A stretch of DNA of 64,000 nt from Pseudoxanthomonas sp. SE1 (lineage in GTDB: Bacteria > Pseudomonadota > Gammaproteobacteria > Xanthomonadales > Xanthomonadaceae): positions 2,099,001 to 2,163,000 of the forward strand of contig NZ_CP113783.1 of the NCBI RefSeq assembly GCF_029542205.1. Direction: 5' to 3'. A program made the position numbers and the translations under genes. The notes under the pieces are model-generated. The model ran no database searches. It was not told the DNA's origin and saw only the letters and a list, made by a program, of their open reading frames with translations. Positions 27,137 through 36,189 of this stretch are shown in pieces; the stretch's first letter is position 1, and each line of letters starts with the position of its first letter.

Positions 27137-28357
27137 GGTGAGTTCAACCCGTCAATGCAACATGATCAACAGTTGCACTGATAGGAGCGAACGATATGGC
27201 AAGGATGGGACGGCCCGGCATGTCTCGAGCCCAGAAGCGAGATCTATGGCGACGATGGAAGGGCGGCCAGTCGCTCAGCGACATTGCCCGCTTCTTTGAC
27301 AAGAATCCGGGTTCGATTTTCGGGGTTCTGGCCGCGCAAGGCGGGATCGCGCCGAGGGAACGTCGCCGATCCGCCCGGTCGCTGAGCTTAATGGACCGCG
27401 AAGAGATATCTCGATGCCTAGCTTCTGGCCAGTCGTTTCGCCAGATTGCGCTCAGCCTAGGGCGGCCTACCTCGACGATTAGCCGGGAAGTGGCACGGCA
27501 TGGTGACCGTGACCGATATCGGGCCGCACATGCCGATGAGGCCGCTTGGGAGGCAGCCCGGAGGCCACAGTCTTGCCGGTTGGCCGATAACCCTCGTCTG
27601 CGCTGGTTGGTGGCTTGCAAGCTGGGCCAGCAGTGGTCGCCGGAACAGATCGCCGGCTGGCTTAAGCTGAGGTTCCCGCTCAACCAGGCACTGCAGGTGT
27701 CGCACGAAACGATCTACCGGAGCTTGTTCATCCAGGCGCGCGGCCTGCTCAAGAAGGAACTCCTGGCGCACCTGCGCACGCGTCGTCGTATGCGCCACTC
27801 AAAGCTGGCCACCGCGATGCCTCGCGGCGGGATCATCGACGCGGTATCGATTCGGGAGCGTCCGGCGGAGGTCGAAGATCGCGCCGTGCCAGGGCATTGG
27901 GAGGGTGATCTGATCACGGGCAGCAACAATTCCCACATCGCGACGCTTGTGGAACGGCACTCGCGCTTCGTGATGCTGGTGAAAGTGAAGGGTAAGGACA
28001 CCAACAGCGTCGTCTCGGCGCTGAGCCGGCAAGTGAAAACACTGCCAACCGCGCTGCGAAAATCGCTGACGTGGGATCGAGGCGGTGAGATGGCCAGCCA
28101 CAAGAACTTCACCGTGGCGACCGACACGCAGGTCTACTTCTGCGATCCGCAAAGCCCTTGGCAGCGCGGTTCGAACGAAAACACCAATGGCCTTCTGCGG
28201 CAGTACTTCCCCGACGGCACGGATCTATCCCGCCATTCGCAGGCATTCTTGAACAAGATCGCCAGACGTCTCAACGAAAGACCTCGTAAGACCTTGGGCT
28301 TCCAGACGCCAGCCGCTAAGCTGAGCCAAGCCGTTGCGTCGACGGGTTGAACTCACC
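27137..28357 (+). mobile_element. IS30-family insertion sequence
   Basis: A 1221-bp element with terminal inverted repeats starting GGTGAGTTCAACCCGTC at both ends (about 23 of 25 bases identical). It is flanked by the direct repeat GCGGC (27132-27136 and 28358-28362), produced on insertion into IS3 orfA. It carries one intact transposase gene. The intact target duplication suggests a direct, relatively recent insertion. Confidence 0.9.
27196..28350 (+). CDS. IS30-family transposase
   Basis: A 384-residue transposase. N-terminal HTH segments (SLSDIARFFDKNPGSIFGVL and FRQIALSLGRPTSTISREV) bind the terminal repeats. The catalytic DDE residues are in GHWEGDLITG, SLTWDRGGEMASH and SNENTNGLLRQYFPDG, all canonical for IS30. 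The gene fills the element and its stop lies 7 bp from the right end. It appears intact. Confidence 0.92.
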   Translation: MARMGRPGMSRAQKRDLWRRWKGGQSLSDIARFFDKNPGSIFGVLAAQGGIAPRERRRSARSLSLMDREEISRCLASGQSFRQIALSLGRPTSTISREVARHGDRDRYRAAHADEAAWEAARRPQSCRLADNPRLRWLVACKLGQQWSPEQIAGWLKLRFPLNQALQVSHETIYRSLFIQARGLLKKELLAHLRTRRRMRHSKLATAMPRGGIIDAVSIRERPAEVEDRAVPGHWEGDLITGSNNSHIATLVERHSRFVMLVKVKGKDTNSVVSALSRQVKTLPTALRKSLTWDRGGEMASHKNFTVATDTQVYFCDPQSPWQRGSNENTNGLLRQYFPDGTDLSRHSQAFLNKIARRLNERPRKTLGFQTPAAKLSQAVASTG

Positions 28358-28617
28358 GCGGCTTTTTTTAGGATGTCGCGCTCCTCGGTCACCCGCCGTA
28401 GCTCGGCCTTGAGCCGGCGGATCTCGGCTGAGTCGCTCGGCGCAACCGTGGCTCCAGCGGCCGGCATCGTCTTCTTGGCCGCCTGCACCCAGCCATACAA
28501 CGTGTGCTTGGGAATCCCGATCCGGGAGGCGACGTCCACCACCGTGAAGCCACGCTCGATCACCTGCTTCACCGCTTCGGCCCGGAACTCATCCGTGTAC
28601 TGCTTGCTGTTGCTCAT
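28358..28617 (-). pseudogene. IS3 orfA interrupted by IS30
   Basis: An IS3-type OrfA (HTH_Tnp_1) starting MSNSKQYTDEFRAEAVKQV, with the leucine-zipper region RRLKAELRRVTEERDILKKAA. IS30 interrupts it after the A7 slippery run; its last codons (YFAKG, stop at 27113-27115) lie on the other side of IS30. The coding capacity for the OrfAB fusion transposase is therefore lost. Confidence 0.85.
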
Positions 28618-28739
28618 AAACACCTCGGTCATTGCCATCAATTATGGCAACCGGATGTCTACGAAAGGCTGGCCGGTCCAGTTTGCGCTTATGTTAGCAA
28701 TCCCATATCAAGGAAATTGTTCAGAACCCACTGACGCCG

Positions 28740-29190
28740 CCACGATGCGTGGAGAGATACGTAGATTCACCCTCGCCCTGTGCGGCTTTGCGATGCTCGC
28801 CGCTCAGCTCTTCCACATCTATCTTCCCTGGCTGATTGCGCGACCGGCGATGCTCGCCTTCCTGATGCTGATGCTGTTCGGCACGCCTATGCTCCTGTTT
28901 CCGCTGGCAAGGAGCCCGATCACTCTGGCGGTTCTCGTTGCGATGGCAGGCTGGTCGCCAGCCTGTGGATCGGCGGTGAAGGCACGCCTTCTGCATCGAG
29001 GCTCGGTCCGCAGCAATCGGCGACCAGCATCGGGCCGATTCTGGCGCCGATCGCCGTCGCCGCCATCAGCACGGATGGGCAGTTTGTCGTTGCCTGGGGG
29101 CTGGCCGCGGCTTCGCTCATGCTGACGCTCAGCCTTTCACGGCTCTGGCCCCAGCGCGGCGCTGGCTCCCCCGATTGTCCCCGTCCCTGA
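28740..29190 (+). pseudogene. remnant of an MFS transporter
   Basis: Two reading frames continue one another. The first gives hydrophobic segments IRRFTLALCGFAMLAAQLF and MLAFLMLMLFGTPMLLFPLA. After about 28950 the coherent frame shifts to LGPQQSATSIGPILAPIAV and WGLAAASLMLTLSL, which resembles the second half of a major facilitator protein. No intact start or full-length frame exists. It is a decayed transporter fragment between the IS cluster and the copRS operon. Confidence 0.4.
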
Positions 29191-29266
29191 ACCTCGCGGC
29201 ACGGCAGAAGTCCGCAGCTCTCGATGCCCCATCACCCGCCTGCGCGCGGCGATGAAGAACGTGTTT

Positions 29267-30679
29267 TCAGCTCTCGGTCAACGGCAAGAGGATGTAGAAC
29301 TTGGTCAGCTTCTCGTCGGACAGCGCGCTGACCGACCCGCCATGCGCCTCGACGATGGATTTGACGATGGCCAGTCCCAGCCCGGCGCCTTCGCCCTTTC
29401 GGTGGGCGGCGTGCCCCACCCGGTAGAAGCGGTTGAAGATGCGCGAGAGCTCCTCGGGTGGAATCTTCTCGCCGGGATTCTCCACGCTGATGATGACGTC
29501 CCGATCCTTCTGCGAGAACCTCACGGTGATGGTTTCGCCACTGGGCGTGTACCGGATCGCATTGGAGATCAGATTGCTGAGCGCCCGGCGAAGCATTTCC
29601 CGATCACCGCGGATCGGTGTCGTGCGGCCGCGAAGTTCGAGCTTCACGCCTCGCTCTTCCACCAAGGCCTCGAAGTACTCGAACAGCCCCCGGACGGCGT
29701 CCTCAAGGACCACGCTCTCCAGATTCAGATTGCCCGGATCGTTCTCGGTCTGAGCCAGGAACAGCATGTCGTTGATCATGCGGTTCAGGCGCCCGAACTC
29801 TTCCAGGTTGGAATAGAGAATCTCCCGATACTCGTCGGCCGAGCGGGCCTGACCGAGCGCCACTTCCGTCTGCGTGGTCAGGTTCGTGACCGGCGTGCGC
29901 AACTCGTGGGCGATGTCGGCCGAGAAGTTCGCCAGTTGCTCGAACCCATCCTCGATGCGCCCGAGCATGTCGTTGAAGGACGCGATGGTTTCTTCCAGCT
30001 CGACCGGTACAGCCTTGGGATCCAATCGCAGATACAGCTTGGACGAGGTGATCGCGCGAATCTTCTCGTTCGCCCTGTGGATCGGAATGTGCCCCCAGCG
30101 AACCGCGAACCAGGCGACAAGGATCGCGATGCACATGACCACGCAGATGGTCCACCACTGGATGCGCTTGAAGCTCCGGATGAATTCGAGATGGCCGCCG
30201 ATGTTCATCGCCACGGCGATCGTGTAGGTACCGCTCAGACTGGTGTCGCCCCCGACCTGGATGACGCCACCTCGATAGGACTTCCCGTTCTCTTCCCATA
30301 TCGTCATGCTTTGCCTGTCCGCCAGAGGGACGGGAGGTGTGCGCCGGGCGAAGCTCGCCAGGTCCGGACCGTCCTTCGGCGCGTACAGCGTCTTTCCGCC
30401 GGCATCAGCGACATAGTAGTAGACCCCGTGATGCCCCCGAACCGCACGGCGCAAGGCCTGCGTATCGCTTCCGTCCTGCACCTCGCCCAGTGCCCGGATG
30501 ACCGAACTGGCGATCACGCCCAACTCTTCCTCATCCATTTCGGCGAAATGCCGGTCGAGGGATCCCACGCTGACCCAACTGAACAGAAGGAGCACCACCA
30601 TCATCGCGATGCCGACGAGGCCGGTGACCCGTGCGGAGAGCGACGCCGGACGCCGCAGAAAGGCAAACCGGTCAGGCAT
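29267..30679 (-). CDS. copS: CopS/CusS-type heavy-metal sensor histidine kinase
   Basis: A 470-residue membrane kinase starting at 30679 ([11 protein letters not shown]), overlapping the copR stop by 8 nt. Two membrane helices (about residues 18-38 and 180-200) frame a periplasmic sensor domain. HAMP, then the H-box [17 protein letters not shown]-box [11 protein letters not shown] and G-boxes ([15 protein letters not shown]) follow. It is the heavy-metal sensor kinase class (IrlS/CusS) that detects periplasmic Cu. Together with CopR it probably controls the motifs found at five copper promoters in this window. Confidence 0.87.
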   Translation of the reverse strand: MPDRFAFLRRPASLSARVTGLVGIAMMVVLLLFSWVSVGSLDRHFAEMDEEELGVIASSVIRALGEVQDGSDTQALRRAVRGHHGVYYYVADAGGKTLYAPKDGPDLASFARRTPPVPLADRQSMTIWEENGKSYRGGVIQVGGDTSLSGTYTIAVAMNIGGHLEFIRSFKRIQWWTICVVMCIAILVAWFAVRWGHIPIHRANEKIRAITSSKLYLRLDPKAVPVELEETIASFNDMLGRIEDGFEQLANFSADIAHELRTPVTNLTTQTEVALGQARSADEYREILYSNLEEFGRLNRMINDMLFLAQTENDPGNLNLESVVLEDAVRGLFEYFEALVEERGVKLELRGRTTPIRGDREMLRRALSNLISNAIRYTPSGETITVRFSQKDRDVIISVENPGEKIPPEELSRIFNRFYRVGHAAHRKGEGAGLGLAIVKSIVEAHGGSVSALSDEKLTKFYILLPLTES

Positions 30680-31352
30680 CCGGCAGGTCCAGCGTGTAGC
30701 CCATGCCACGTACGGTCTGGATGAGCTTGGGCTCGAAGCTGTCGTCGATTTTGGCGCGCAGCCGTCGGATCGCGACGTCGATGACGTTGGTGTCGCTGTC
30801 GAAATTCATGTCCCAGACCTGCGAGGCGATCAGCGAACGCGGCAGCACTTCGCCTTGGCGACGCGCCAGCAGTTCGAGCAAGGCGAACTCCTTGCTGGTC
30901 AGGTTGATACGCTGCCCGGCCCTCGTGGCACGACGGCGCGCCAGATCCAACTCCAGATCCGCAATCTGGATGCGATCGTGCGGAATAGGCGAACCCCCTC
31001 TGCGCAACAACGTCCGGACGCGTGCGAGCAGTTCCGAGAACACGAACGGCTTGACCAAGTAGTCGTCGGCGCCCAACTCCAATCCCTGGACGCGATCGTC
31101 GACGCTGCTGCGAGCGGTCAGGAACAGCACCGGCACCTGGTTGCCGGCCGCCCGGATGGTTTGCAGGATTTTCCGCCCATCCATGCCCGGCAACATGACG
31201 TCGAGCACGATCAGGTCGTAATGCTCGGTCGTGGCCATATGCAGGCCGTCGGGCCCATCGCGCGCCAAGTCGACGACGAACCCGGCCTCCATCAGTCCTT
31301 GACGGACGTAGTCCGCCGTCTTGTGCTCGTCTTCGACAACCAGAAGTTTCAT
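30672..31352 (-). CDS. copR: CopR/CusR-type response regulator
   Basis: A 226-residue OmpR/PhoB-type regulator starting [20 protein letters not shown] at 31352. The receiver domain has the acidic pair ED, the phospho-acceptor Asp in [13 protein letters not shown], and K in YLVKPF. The winged-helix DNA-binding domain holds [24 protein letters not shown] and [14 protein letters not shown]. Heavy-metal-type regulators of this subgroup (CopR, CusR, CzcR) bind imperfect palindromes upstream of metal genes. A candidate box lies 99-128 nt before the start (31451-31480), consistent with autoregulation. Confidence 0.88.
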   Translation of the reverse strand: MKLLVVEDEHKTADYVRQGLMEAGFVVDLARDGPDGLHMATTEHYDLIVLDVMLPGMDGRKILQTIRAAGNQVPVLFLTARSSVDDRVQGLELGADDYLVKPFVFSELLARVRTLLRRGGSPIPHDRIQIADLELDLARRRATRAGQRINLTSKEFALLELLARRQGEVLPRSLIASQVWDMNFDSDTNVIDVAIRRLRAKIDDSFEPKLIQTVRGMGYTLDLPDA

Positions 31353-31450
31353 GTCAGCCCTATGCCCGCACTCGTTCGTGCTTCCGGCCCCCGCCACGAC
31401 GGATGGATCATGATGGGTCACTGGAATCTATCGAGGCGAAGCTGCCATAA

Positions 31451-31480
31451 GGATGACGCAAAGATTACATATTGGTAATC
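31451..31480 (-). promoter_or_regulatory. candidate CopR box upstream of copR
   Basis: On the minus strand, ATTACC-AAT-ATGTAATC, then 4 nt, then CGTCATCC. It shares the composite layout ATTRCA-n3-ATGTAATS-n4-SGTCATYC with four other copper-gene promoters in the window and points toward copR. Confidence 0.6.
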
Positions 31481-31537
31481 ATTTCGTCACCATTTGGGCC
31501 GGAGCGGCCTTGAACGAGTGAATGCCAAACAATCGCG

Positions 31538-31973
31538 TCAGCGTCCGCGCCTCAGCAGCAGGCTGATCGCGGTTGCGGCGGCCAACGCGAACAGGGCCGA
31601 AATGAACCAGAGGAAATCCGAATCCAGGAGGATATTGCTGAACAGGAAGCGCCCAAACGCGACGAGGGCGCCTATTGCCGTGGCCCAGTACAGGCAATCG
31701 CGCCCGGCCGGAGAGCAGGAAGCCTCCACTCCCCAGCAGCAGGACGCCCAATCCGGCAATGAAGCGCCCCAAGCGCGGAACACGGTGCCGAGCCATTCCA
31801 GGAACGCCGTGAGCCAACGTGCCCGGATCGATACCGGTGTGCCGGATATCCTCGGGCAGAAGCGCGGGGCGCAACACTAGGAAGAACACCGCAGTTCCCA
31901 TGGTGAGGAGGCCGAGCGCTAGGAGCAGGATGCCGCTCAGCACGTCCCTCCGATCGACAACGTGCTGCTTCAT
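31538..31973 (-). pseudogene. frameshifted hypothetical membrane protein in the cop cluster
   Basis: It starts MKQHVVDRRDVLSGILLLALG at 31973. Coherent protein reads in alternating frames: first frame to about TGIDPGTLA, second frame LTAFLEWLGTVFRAWG, first frame RFIAGLGVLLLGSGGFLLSG, then second frame CLYWATAIGALVAFGRFLF to a stop at 31538. Three small indels within about 130 bp therefore break what would be a four-helix membrane protein. Either the gene is decayed or the sequence has indel errors; one shift lies at a TTGGGGC run. A CopR-type motif lies upstream. Confidence 0.5.
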
Positions 31974-32069
31974 CGCGTCCAATCTCCACAACGGCTTCGA
32001 GCGCCGACCCGACCAGGTCGGTAAGCCAGGATGCTTGCTGCCTACATTGCAAGCCGCCATCTGCCACGC

Positions 32070-32098
32070 GATGACGTGGTGATTACATGAATGTAATC
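32070..32098 (-). promoter_or_regulatory. candidate CopR box between two copper transcription units
   Basis: GATTACAT-GA-ATGTAATC is an 18-bp near-perfect palindrome at 32081-32098. On the minus strand it is followed after 4 nt by CGTCATCG, matching the composite motif of the other copper promoters. It lies between a minus-strand membrane protein gene and the plus-strand DUF2933 operon and could serve both directions. Confidence 0.6.
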
Positions 32099-32195
32099 GA
32101 CGCGTAACTGACCCGACAGCGACGCCTTTCTACGCTCAGGACGCATCTTCGCCAATTGTCCCGTCCATTCTTAACTGGCGTCCTGGAGCATCGAG

Positions 32196-32441
32196 ATGAG
32201 CGAAATTCCTGATCGGAAGCGAGGCGGTTGGCGCAGCCCCGCCGTCCTGACCCTGTGCGTCTTTCTCTTTATCGCGGGACTCTTCCTGTGGCTGGAGCAC
32301 CGGGCGCACGTACTCGGTGCGCTCCCCCTCTTGCTGCCCCTGGTGATCTGCATCGGCATGCACTTCTTCCTGCACCGCGGTCACGGCGGTCACGGTGGCC
32401 ACCAGACGCATCGGGAGGAGGGCGACCGCGATGACCGGTAA
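32196..32441 (+). CDS. DUF2933 domain-containing protein
   Basis: An 81-residue protein: basic N-terminus, two hydrophobic helices (VLTLCVFLFIAGLFLWLEH and LGALPLLLPLVICIGMHFF) and a His/Gly-rich tail (HRGHGGHGGHQTH). This is the DUF2933 layout commonly found next to copper ATPases. The tail probably binds metal. It is the first gene of a plus-strand operon and overlaps the methyltransferase gene by 11 nt. Confidence 0.75.
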   Translation: MSEIPDRKRGGWRSPAVLTLCVFLFIAGLFLWLEHRAHVLGALPLLLPLVICIGMHFFLHRGHGGHGGHQTHREEGDRDDR

Positions 32442-33096
32442 CCCGCCCGCCTACGGCCTCTGGTTTCTGGCGCTGGTGAACGCCGGCATCTTCATTCTGT
32501 TCGCCCTGAGCTTCTTCAAGCCGACGACGGCGCGCGACTGGCGCTCGCTGGGCGCGTTTTCCGCCTTCATCGTCGCCCTGTTCGTGGAAATGTACGGCTT
32601 TCCGCTGACGCTCTACCTGTTGGCGGGTTGGGTGGGCAATCGTTTCCCGGGACTGGACCCGCTGTCCCACGACGCCGGCCACATCTGGCCCGCACTCTTC
32701 GGTTGGTCGGGAGATCCTCATCTCAATCCGTTCCACCTGGCCAGTTACATGCTGATCGGCAGCGGGTTCTGGCTGATCGCCGCCGGCTGGCGGGTGTTGC
32801 ACGAGGCTCAACGCGCCGGATCGCTTGCCACCACCGGGCCGTACGCCCATGTGCGGCATCCGCAGTACGTGGGCTTCATCCTGGTGCTGATCGGATTCTT
32901 CCTGCAATGGCCCACACTCGTGACGGGCGTGATGCTGCCGATTCTGCTGGTCATGTACTGGCGGCTCGCCAAGCGGGAGGAGCGCGAGGTCGAAGCGACG
33001 TTCGGGGATCAGTATCGACGCTACGCGAGCGACGTGCCTGCATTCGTGCCGCGGCTTGGGCGCTTGTTCAACAATAGAGAAGGCCAGATCGAATGA
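32431..33096 (+). CDS. isoprenylcysteine carboxyl methyltransferase-family membrane protein
   Basis: A 221-residue protein with five to six membrane helices. The C-terminal signature GPYAHVRHPQYVGFILVLIG and EEREVEATFGDQYRRYA is that of the ICMT/PEMT (NnrU-like) family, which uses S-adenosylmethionine. The substrate is unknown. Homologues frequently sit beside copper ATPases. The start at 32431 (MTGNPPAYG) overlaps the DUF2933 gene, and the stop overlaps the ATPase start (ATGA). Confidence 0.78.
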   Translation: MTGNPPAYGLWFLALVNAGIFILFALSFFKPTTARDWRSLGAFSAFIVALFVEMYGFPLTLYLLAGWVGNRFPGLDPLSHDAGHIWPALFGWSGDPHLNPFHLASYMLIGSGFWLIAAGWRVLHEAQRAGSLATTGPYAHVRHPQYVGFILVLIGFFLQWPTLVTGVMLPILLVMYWRLAKREEREVEATFGDQYRRYASDVPAFVPRLGRLFNNREGQIE

Positions 33097-35183
33097 GTCA
33101 CCATGACCCGCACGCACACCACCAGCACGATCACGGCGCACACGTCCATGCGTCTCCACCCGGCACCGGCGCAGTCGTAAGCGCCGCCGGTTCGAGTCAC
33201 GCAGGCCATGCCGGCCACGACCATGGCGCCATGGTCGCCGACTTCCGCAGACGCTTCTGGGTCACGCTGCTGCTGACCCCGTTTGTCCTCGCGCTGTCGC
33301 CCATGATCCAGCACGCGCTCGGCCTGGGCGAGGCGTTGGCATTCACAGGCGATCGTTACCTCCTGTTCGCCCTGTCGACCGTCGCCTATCTCTACGGCGG
33401 CTGGCCCTTCCTGGTCGGCGTCGTCTCCGAACTGCGCAAGCGTCAGCCCGGGATGATGACGCTGATCGCGTTGGCCATTTCGGCCGCCTACATCTTCTCG
33501 GTGGCAGTGACCTTCGGCTTTCCCGGGCAGGAGTTCTACTGGGAACTGGTGACGCTGATCGCGATCATGCTGCTGGGCCACTGGGTCGAGATGCGCTCGG
33601 TCATGGGGGCGTCGCGTGCCCTGGAGGAACTGGTCAAGCTGTTGCCCGACAGTGCCACCCGCATCGATGCCGATGGCAGCCTGCACGACGTCCCGATCAG
33701 CGCACTGCAGCCGGGCGACCGCGTGATCGTCCGTCCCGGCGCCAAGGTGCCGGTGGACGGGGAGATCACCGAGGGCTCCTCGGACTTCAACGAAGCCATG
33801 CTCACCGGCGAATCCCGCCCGGTCGCCAAAGGAGTCGGTGCCACCGCGATCGGCGGGGCCATCAACGGCGCGAACGCCGTCACCATACGCGTCACCGCAA
33901 CCGGCGATGCCACGTATCTGTCGCAGGTGATCGACCTGGTCAAGAAGGCGCAGCAGACCCGCTCGCGCACGCAGGACATCGCCAACCGCGCTGCCGCCTG
34001 GCTGACCTACATCGCCTTGGCCGTGGGCGTCGGCACGCTGCTGGTCTGGTGGCTGGTGCTCGACGCGCCGCTCAACTTCGCCATCGAGCGCATGGTCACC
34101 GTCATGGTCGTCGCCTGCCCGCATGCCCTGGGCCTGGCGGTGCCGCTGGTGGTCGCGGTCAGCACGTCGCTGAGCGCGAGCAACGGCCTGCTGATCCGTG
34201 ACCGGGCCGCGTTCGAGCGCGCGCGCCGACTGGATGCGGTCGTGTTCGACAAGACGGGCACGCTGACCGAGGGACGATTCGGGGTCAGCGACATCGTGAT
34301 GCTGCAGGAGGGCGATGAGCGCCAGGAGTTGGCCTTCGCCGCGGCGGCCGAGAGCCAGTCGGAACATCCCATCGCCCATGGCATCGTGGCCGAGGCAAAG
34401 CGCCGCGACATCCCCATCCCCAAGGCCAGCGACGTGCGCAACATCACCGGCGAAGGCATCGTAGCCAACGTGGGCGACGAGCGCGTGCGCATCGTCAGCC
34501 CAGGTCATCTGGCCCGCCAGGGCAACGCCATTACCCACGAGCGGCTGGGACAGCTCGAATCGGCAGGCAAGACCGTCGTCGTACTCGAACGCGATGGTCA
34601 GCCGCGCGCACTGTTCGCGCTTGCCGATATCGTTCGGTCCGAATCCCGGGATGCCATCGCCGAATTGACCCGGCTGGGGATTCGCTCGGTGATGCTGACA
34701 GGTGATGCCCGAGGCGTGGCCGAATCGGTGTCCAAGGAACTTGGGATCTCGGAGTACTTCGCCGAGGTGCTCCCGGATCAGAAGTCGCAGAAGATTCAGG
34801 AGCTTCAGGCCCGCGGGCTATCGGTCGCCATGGTGGGCGATGGCGTAAACGACGCCCCGGCGCTGGTCCAGGCCGACCTGGGCGTGGCCATCGGCGCGGG
34901 CACCGACGTCGCCGTGGAGTCGGCCGACGTCGTGCTCGTGCGCAGCGATCCGCGCGATGTCGGCGCCATCCTTGGCCTGTCTCGCGCCACTTACCGCAAG
35001 ATGGTGCAGAACCTGATCTGGGCGACCGGCTACAACACGATCGCGGTGCCCATGGCGGCGGGCATCACCTTCGGTACGGGCTTCCTGATGACGCCTGCCA
35101 TCGCCGCCGTCTTCATGTCGGCCAGCACGGTGATCGTCGCCATCAATGCCCAGCTTCTCCGTTTCTACAGGCGACAAACATGA
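33093..35183 (+). CDS. CopB-type copper-transporting P-type ATPase (P1B-3)
   Basis: A 696-residue P1B ATPase. The N-terminus is His-rich (HHDPHAHHQHDHGAHVH) in place of HMA domains. The membrane metal site is CPH (about residues 342-344), diagnostic for the CopB/P1B-3 class. The phosphorylated Asp is 386 in DKTGTLTEG, and the hinge is MVGDGVNDAP. CopB-type pumps export Cu (Cu2+ or Cu+, also Ag+) from the cytosol. It is coupled to the upstream methyltransferase and overlaps the prs gene downstream by 4 nt, so the nucleotide genes are in the same operon. Confidence 0.9.
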   Translation: MSHHDPHAHHQHDHGAHVHASPPGTGAVVSAAGSSHAGHAGHDHGAMVADFRRRFWVTLLLTPFVLALSPMIQHALGLGEALAFTGDRYLLFALSTVAYLYGGWPFLVGVVSELRKRQPGMMTLIALAISAAYIFSVAVTFGFPGQEFYWELVTLIAIMLLGHWVEMRSVMGASRALEELVKLLPDSATRIDADGSLHDVPISALQPGDRVIVRPGAKVPVDGEITEGSSDFNEAMLTGESRPVAKGVGATAIGGAINGANAVTIRVTATGDATYLSQVIDLVKKAQQTRSRTQDIANRAAAWLTYIALAVGVGTLLVWWLVLDAPLNFAIERMVTVMVVACPHALGLAVPLVVAVSTSLSASNGLLIRDRAAFERARRLDAVVFDKTGTLTEGRFGVSDIVMLQEGDERQELAFAAAAESQSEHPIAHGIVAEAKRRDIPIPKASDVRNITGEGIVANVGDERVRIVSPGHLARQGNAITHERLGQLESAGKTVVVLERDGQPRALFALADIVRSESRDAIAELTRLGIRSVMLTGDARGVAESVSKELGISEYFAEVLPDQKSQKIQELQARGLSVAMVGDGVNDAPALVQADLGVAIGAGTDVAVESADVVLVRSDPRDVGAILGLSRATYRKMVQNLIWATGYNTIAVPMAAGITFGTGFLMTPAIAAVFMSASTVIVAINAQLLRFYRRQT

Positions 35184-36178
35184 CTACGACAGATTCCTCC
35201 AGCCGAGTGATCCTTCCCCTTCCCGGCAACGAAGCATTCGCCCGCCAGTTGGCGGTCGCTGGAAGGTGGGAGCTGGGAGAGCTGGAAACCCGGCGATTCC
35301 CCGACGGCGAAAGCTACGTGCGCATCGCCGCGGAGGTGGCGGACAAGTCGGTCGTCCTCGTGCAGACCCTGGCCCAGCCCGATCCCGGCTTCCTGTCGCT
35401 TGTCTTCGCCGCCGACGCCGCCCGCGACCTCGGTGCCCGCGACGTGATCCTAGTCGCACCTTACCTGGCCTACATGCGGCAGGATCGCCGCTTCCACCCC
35501 GGAGAAGCGATCACCTCCCGGAGCTTTGCCCGTCTCGTGTCGTCGAGCTTCGACCGCCTGGTAACGGTCGATCCCCATCTGCACCGTTACCCGGCGCTGT
35601 CGGCGCTCTACACCGTGCCCGCCGACACCCTTCATGCCGCTCCGCTGCTGGCCGACTGGATCACCGGCGAGGTGGAAAGGCCGTTGGTGATCGGTCCGGA
35701 CGAGGAAAGTGAGCAGTGGGTGGCGGCCATCGCCCAGCGCATCGGCGCACCCCATGCAGTCCTGCGCAAGATCCGCCACGGCGACCGCAATGTCGAGGTC
35801 GCATTGTCCGACCTGTCCGCCTGGCGCGATCGCCAGCCCGTGCTGGTCGATGACATTGCGTCCTCCGGACGCACGCTGATCGAGGCCGCGCGGCAGCTGC
35901 CTCAGCAAGGCTTCGCGCTGCCCGTGGTCGCTGTGGTGCATGCCATCTTCGCCGAGGATGCCTATCCACAACTCGCGCAGCTATGCAGCCGCATCGTCTC
36001 CACCGATGCCGTGCGTCATCAGAGCAATGCGATTGCACTGGCTCCCCTGATCGCGCAGTTCCTTGCCGCCTCTCCTGAGGCAGAGGCCCGCCTCGTGCGC
36101 CATCGCCGTCCACCCGAACCTCTCGATGACATCGACCCGTTGGATGCCGATTCCTTTACTGCCCCCTCCACATCTTGA
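35180..36178 (+). CDS. prs: ribose-phosphate pyrophosphokinase (PRPP synthetase)
   Basis: A 332-residue phosphoribosyltransferase-fold protein of the PRPP synthetase family. Recognisable parts are RRFPDGESYVRI, APYLAYMRQDRRFHPGEAI (ATP/flexible-loop region), VTVDPHLHRY and the PRPP-binding loop VLVDDIASSGRTLIEA. It makes PRPP from ribose-5-phosphate and ATP. It diverges from housekeeping Prs in having an extended C-terminus (about residues 300-332) and in its genomic setting within a copper operon. It may feed or drain PRPP with the phosphorylase encoded two genes later. Confidence 0.85.
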   Translation: MTTTDSSSRVILPLPGNEAFARQLAVAGRWELGELETRRFPDGESYVRIAAEVADKSVVLVQTLAQPDPGFLSLVFAADAARDLGARDVILVAPYLAYMRQDRRFHPGEAITSRSFARLVSSSFDRLVTVDPHLHRYPALSALYTVPADTLHAAPLLADWITGEVERPLVIGPDEESEQWVAAIAQRIGAPHAVLRKIRHGDRNVEVALSDLSAWRDRQPVLVDDIASSGRTLIEAARQLPQQGFALPVVAVVHAIFAEDAYPQLAQLCSRIVSTDAVRHQSNAIALAPLIAQFLAASPEAEARLVRHRRPPEPLDDIDPLDADSFTAPSTS

Positions 36179-36189
36179 GGAGCACCATC

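Larger units (their letters stand above)
26218..28680 (-). mobile_element. IS3-family insertion sequence, interrupted by IS30
   Basis: The termini are TGGACCGGCCAG at 26218 and its inverted copy ending at 28680, both followed inward by TCTGTAGACA- and TCGTAGACA-like sequence. Without the IS30 insert and its target duplication the element is about 1.24 kb, normal for IS3. It holds orfA, an A7 frameshift site and orfB on the minus strand. No 3-4-bp flanking duplication is visible (GAC versus GTT), so the flanks have probably been rearranged. Confidence 0.85.

Noticed and set aside
28691..28701. TTATGTTAGCA as a second XerD-type half site
   Set aside because: The opposite arm is absent; IS3 sequence occupies its place. 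An eight-base match of this kind can occur by chance.
29252..30724. 490-codon plus-strand frame opposite copS
   Set aside because: Shadow of the histidine kinase gene; no family features and no ribosome binding site.
33021..34538. 505-codon minus-strand frame
   Set aside because: Antisense shadow of the CopB-type ATPase gene, whose motifs are complete on the plus strand.
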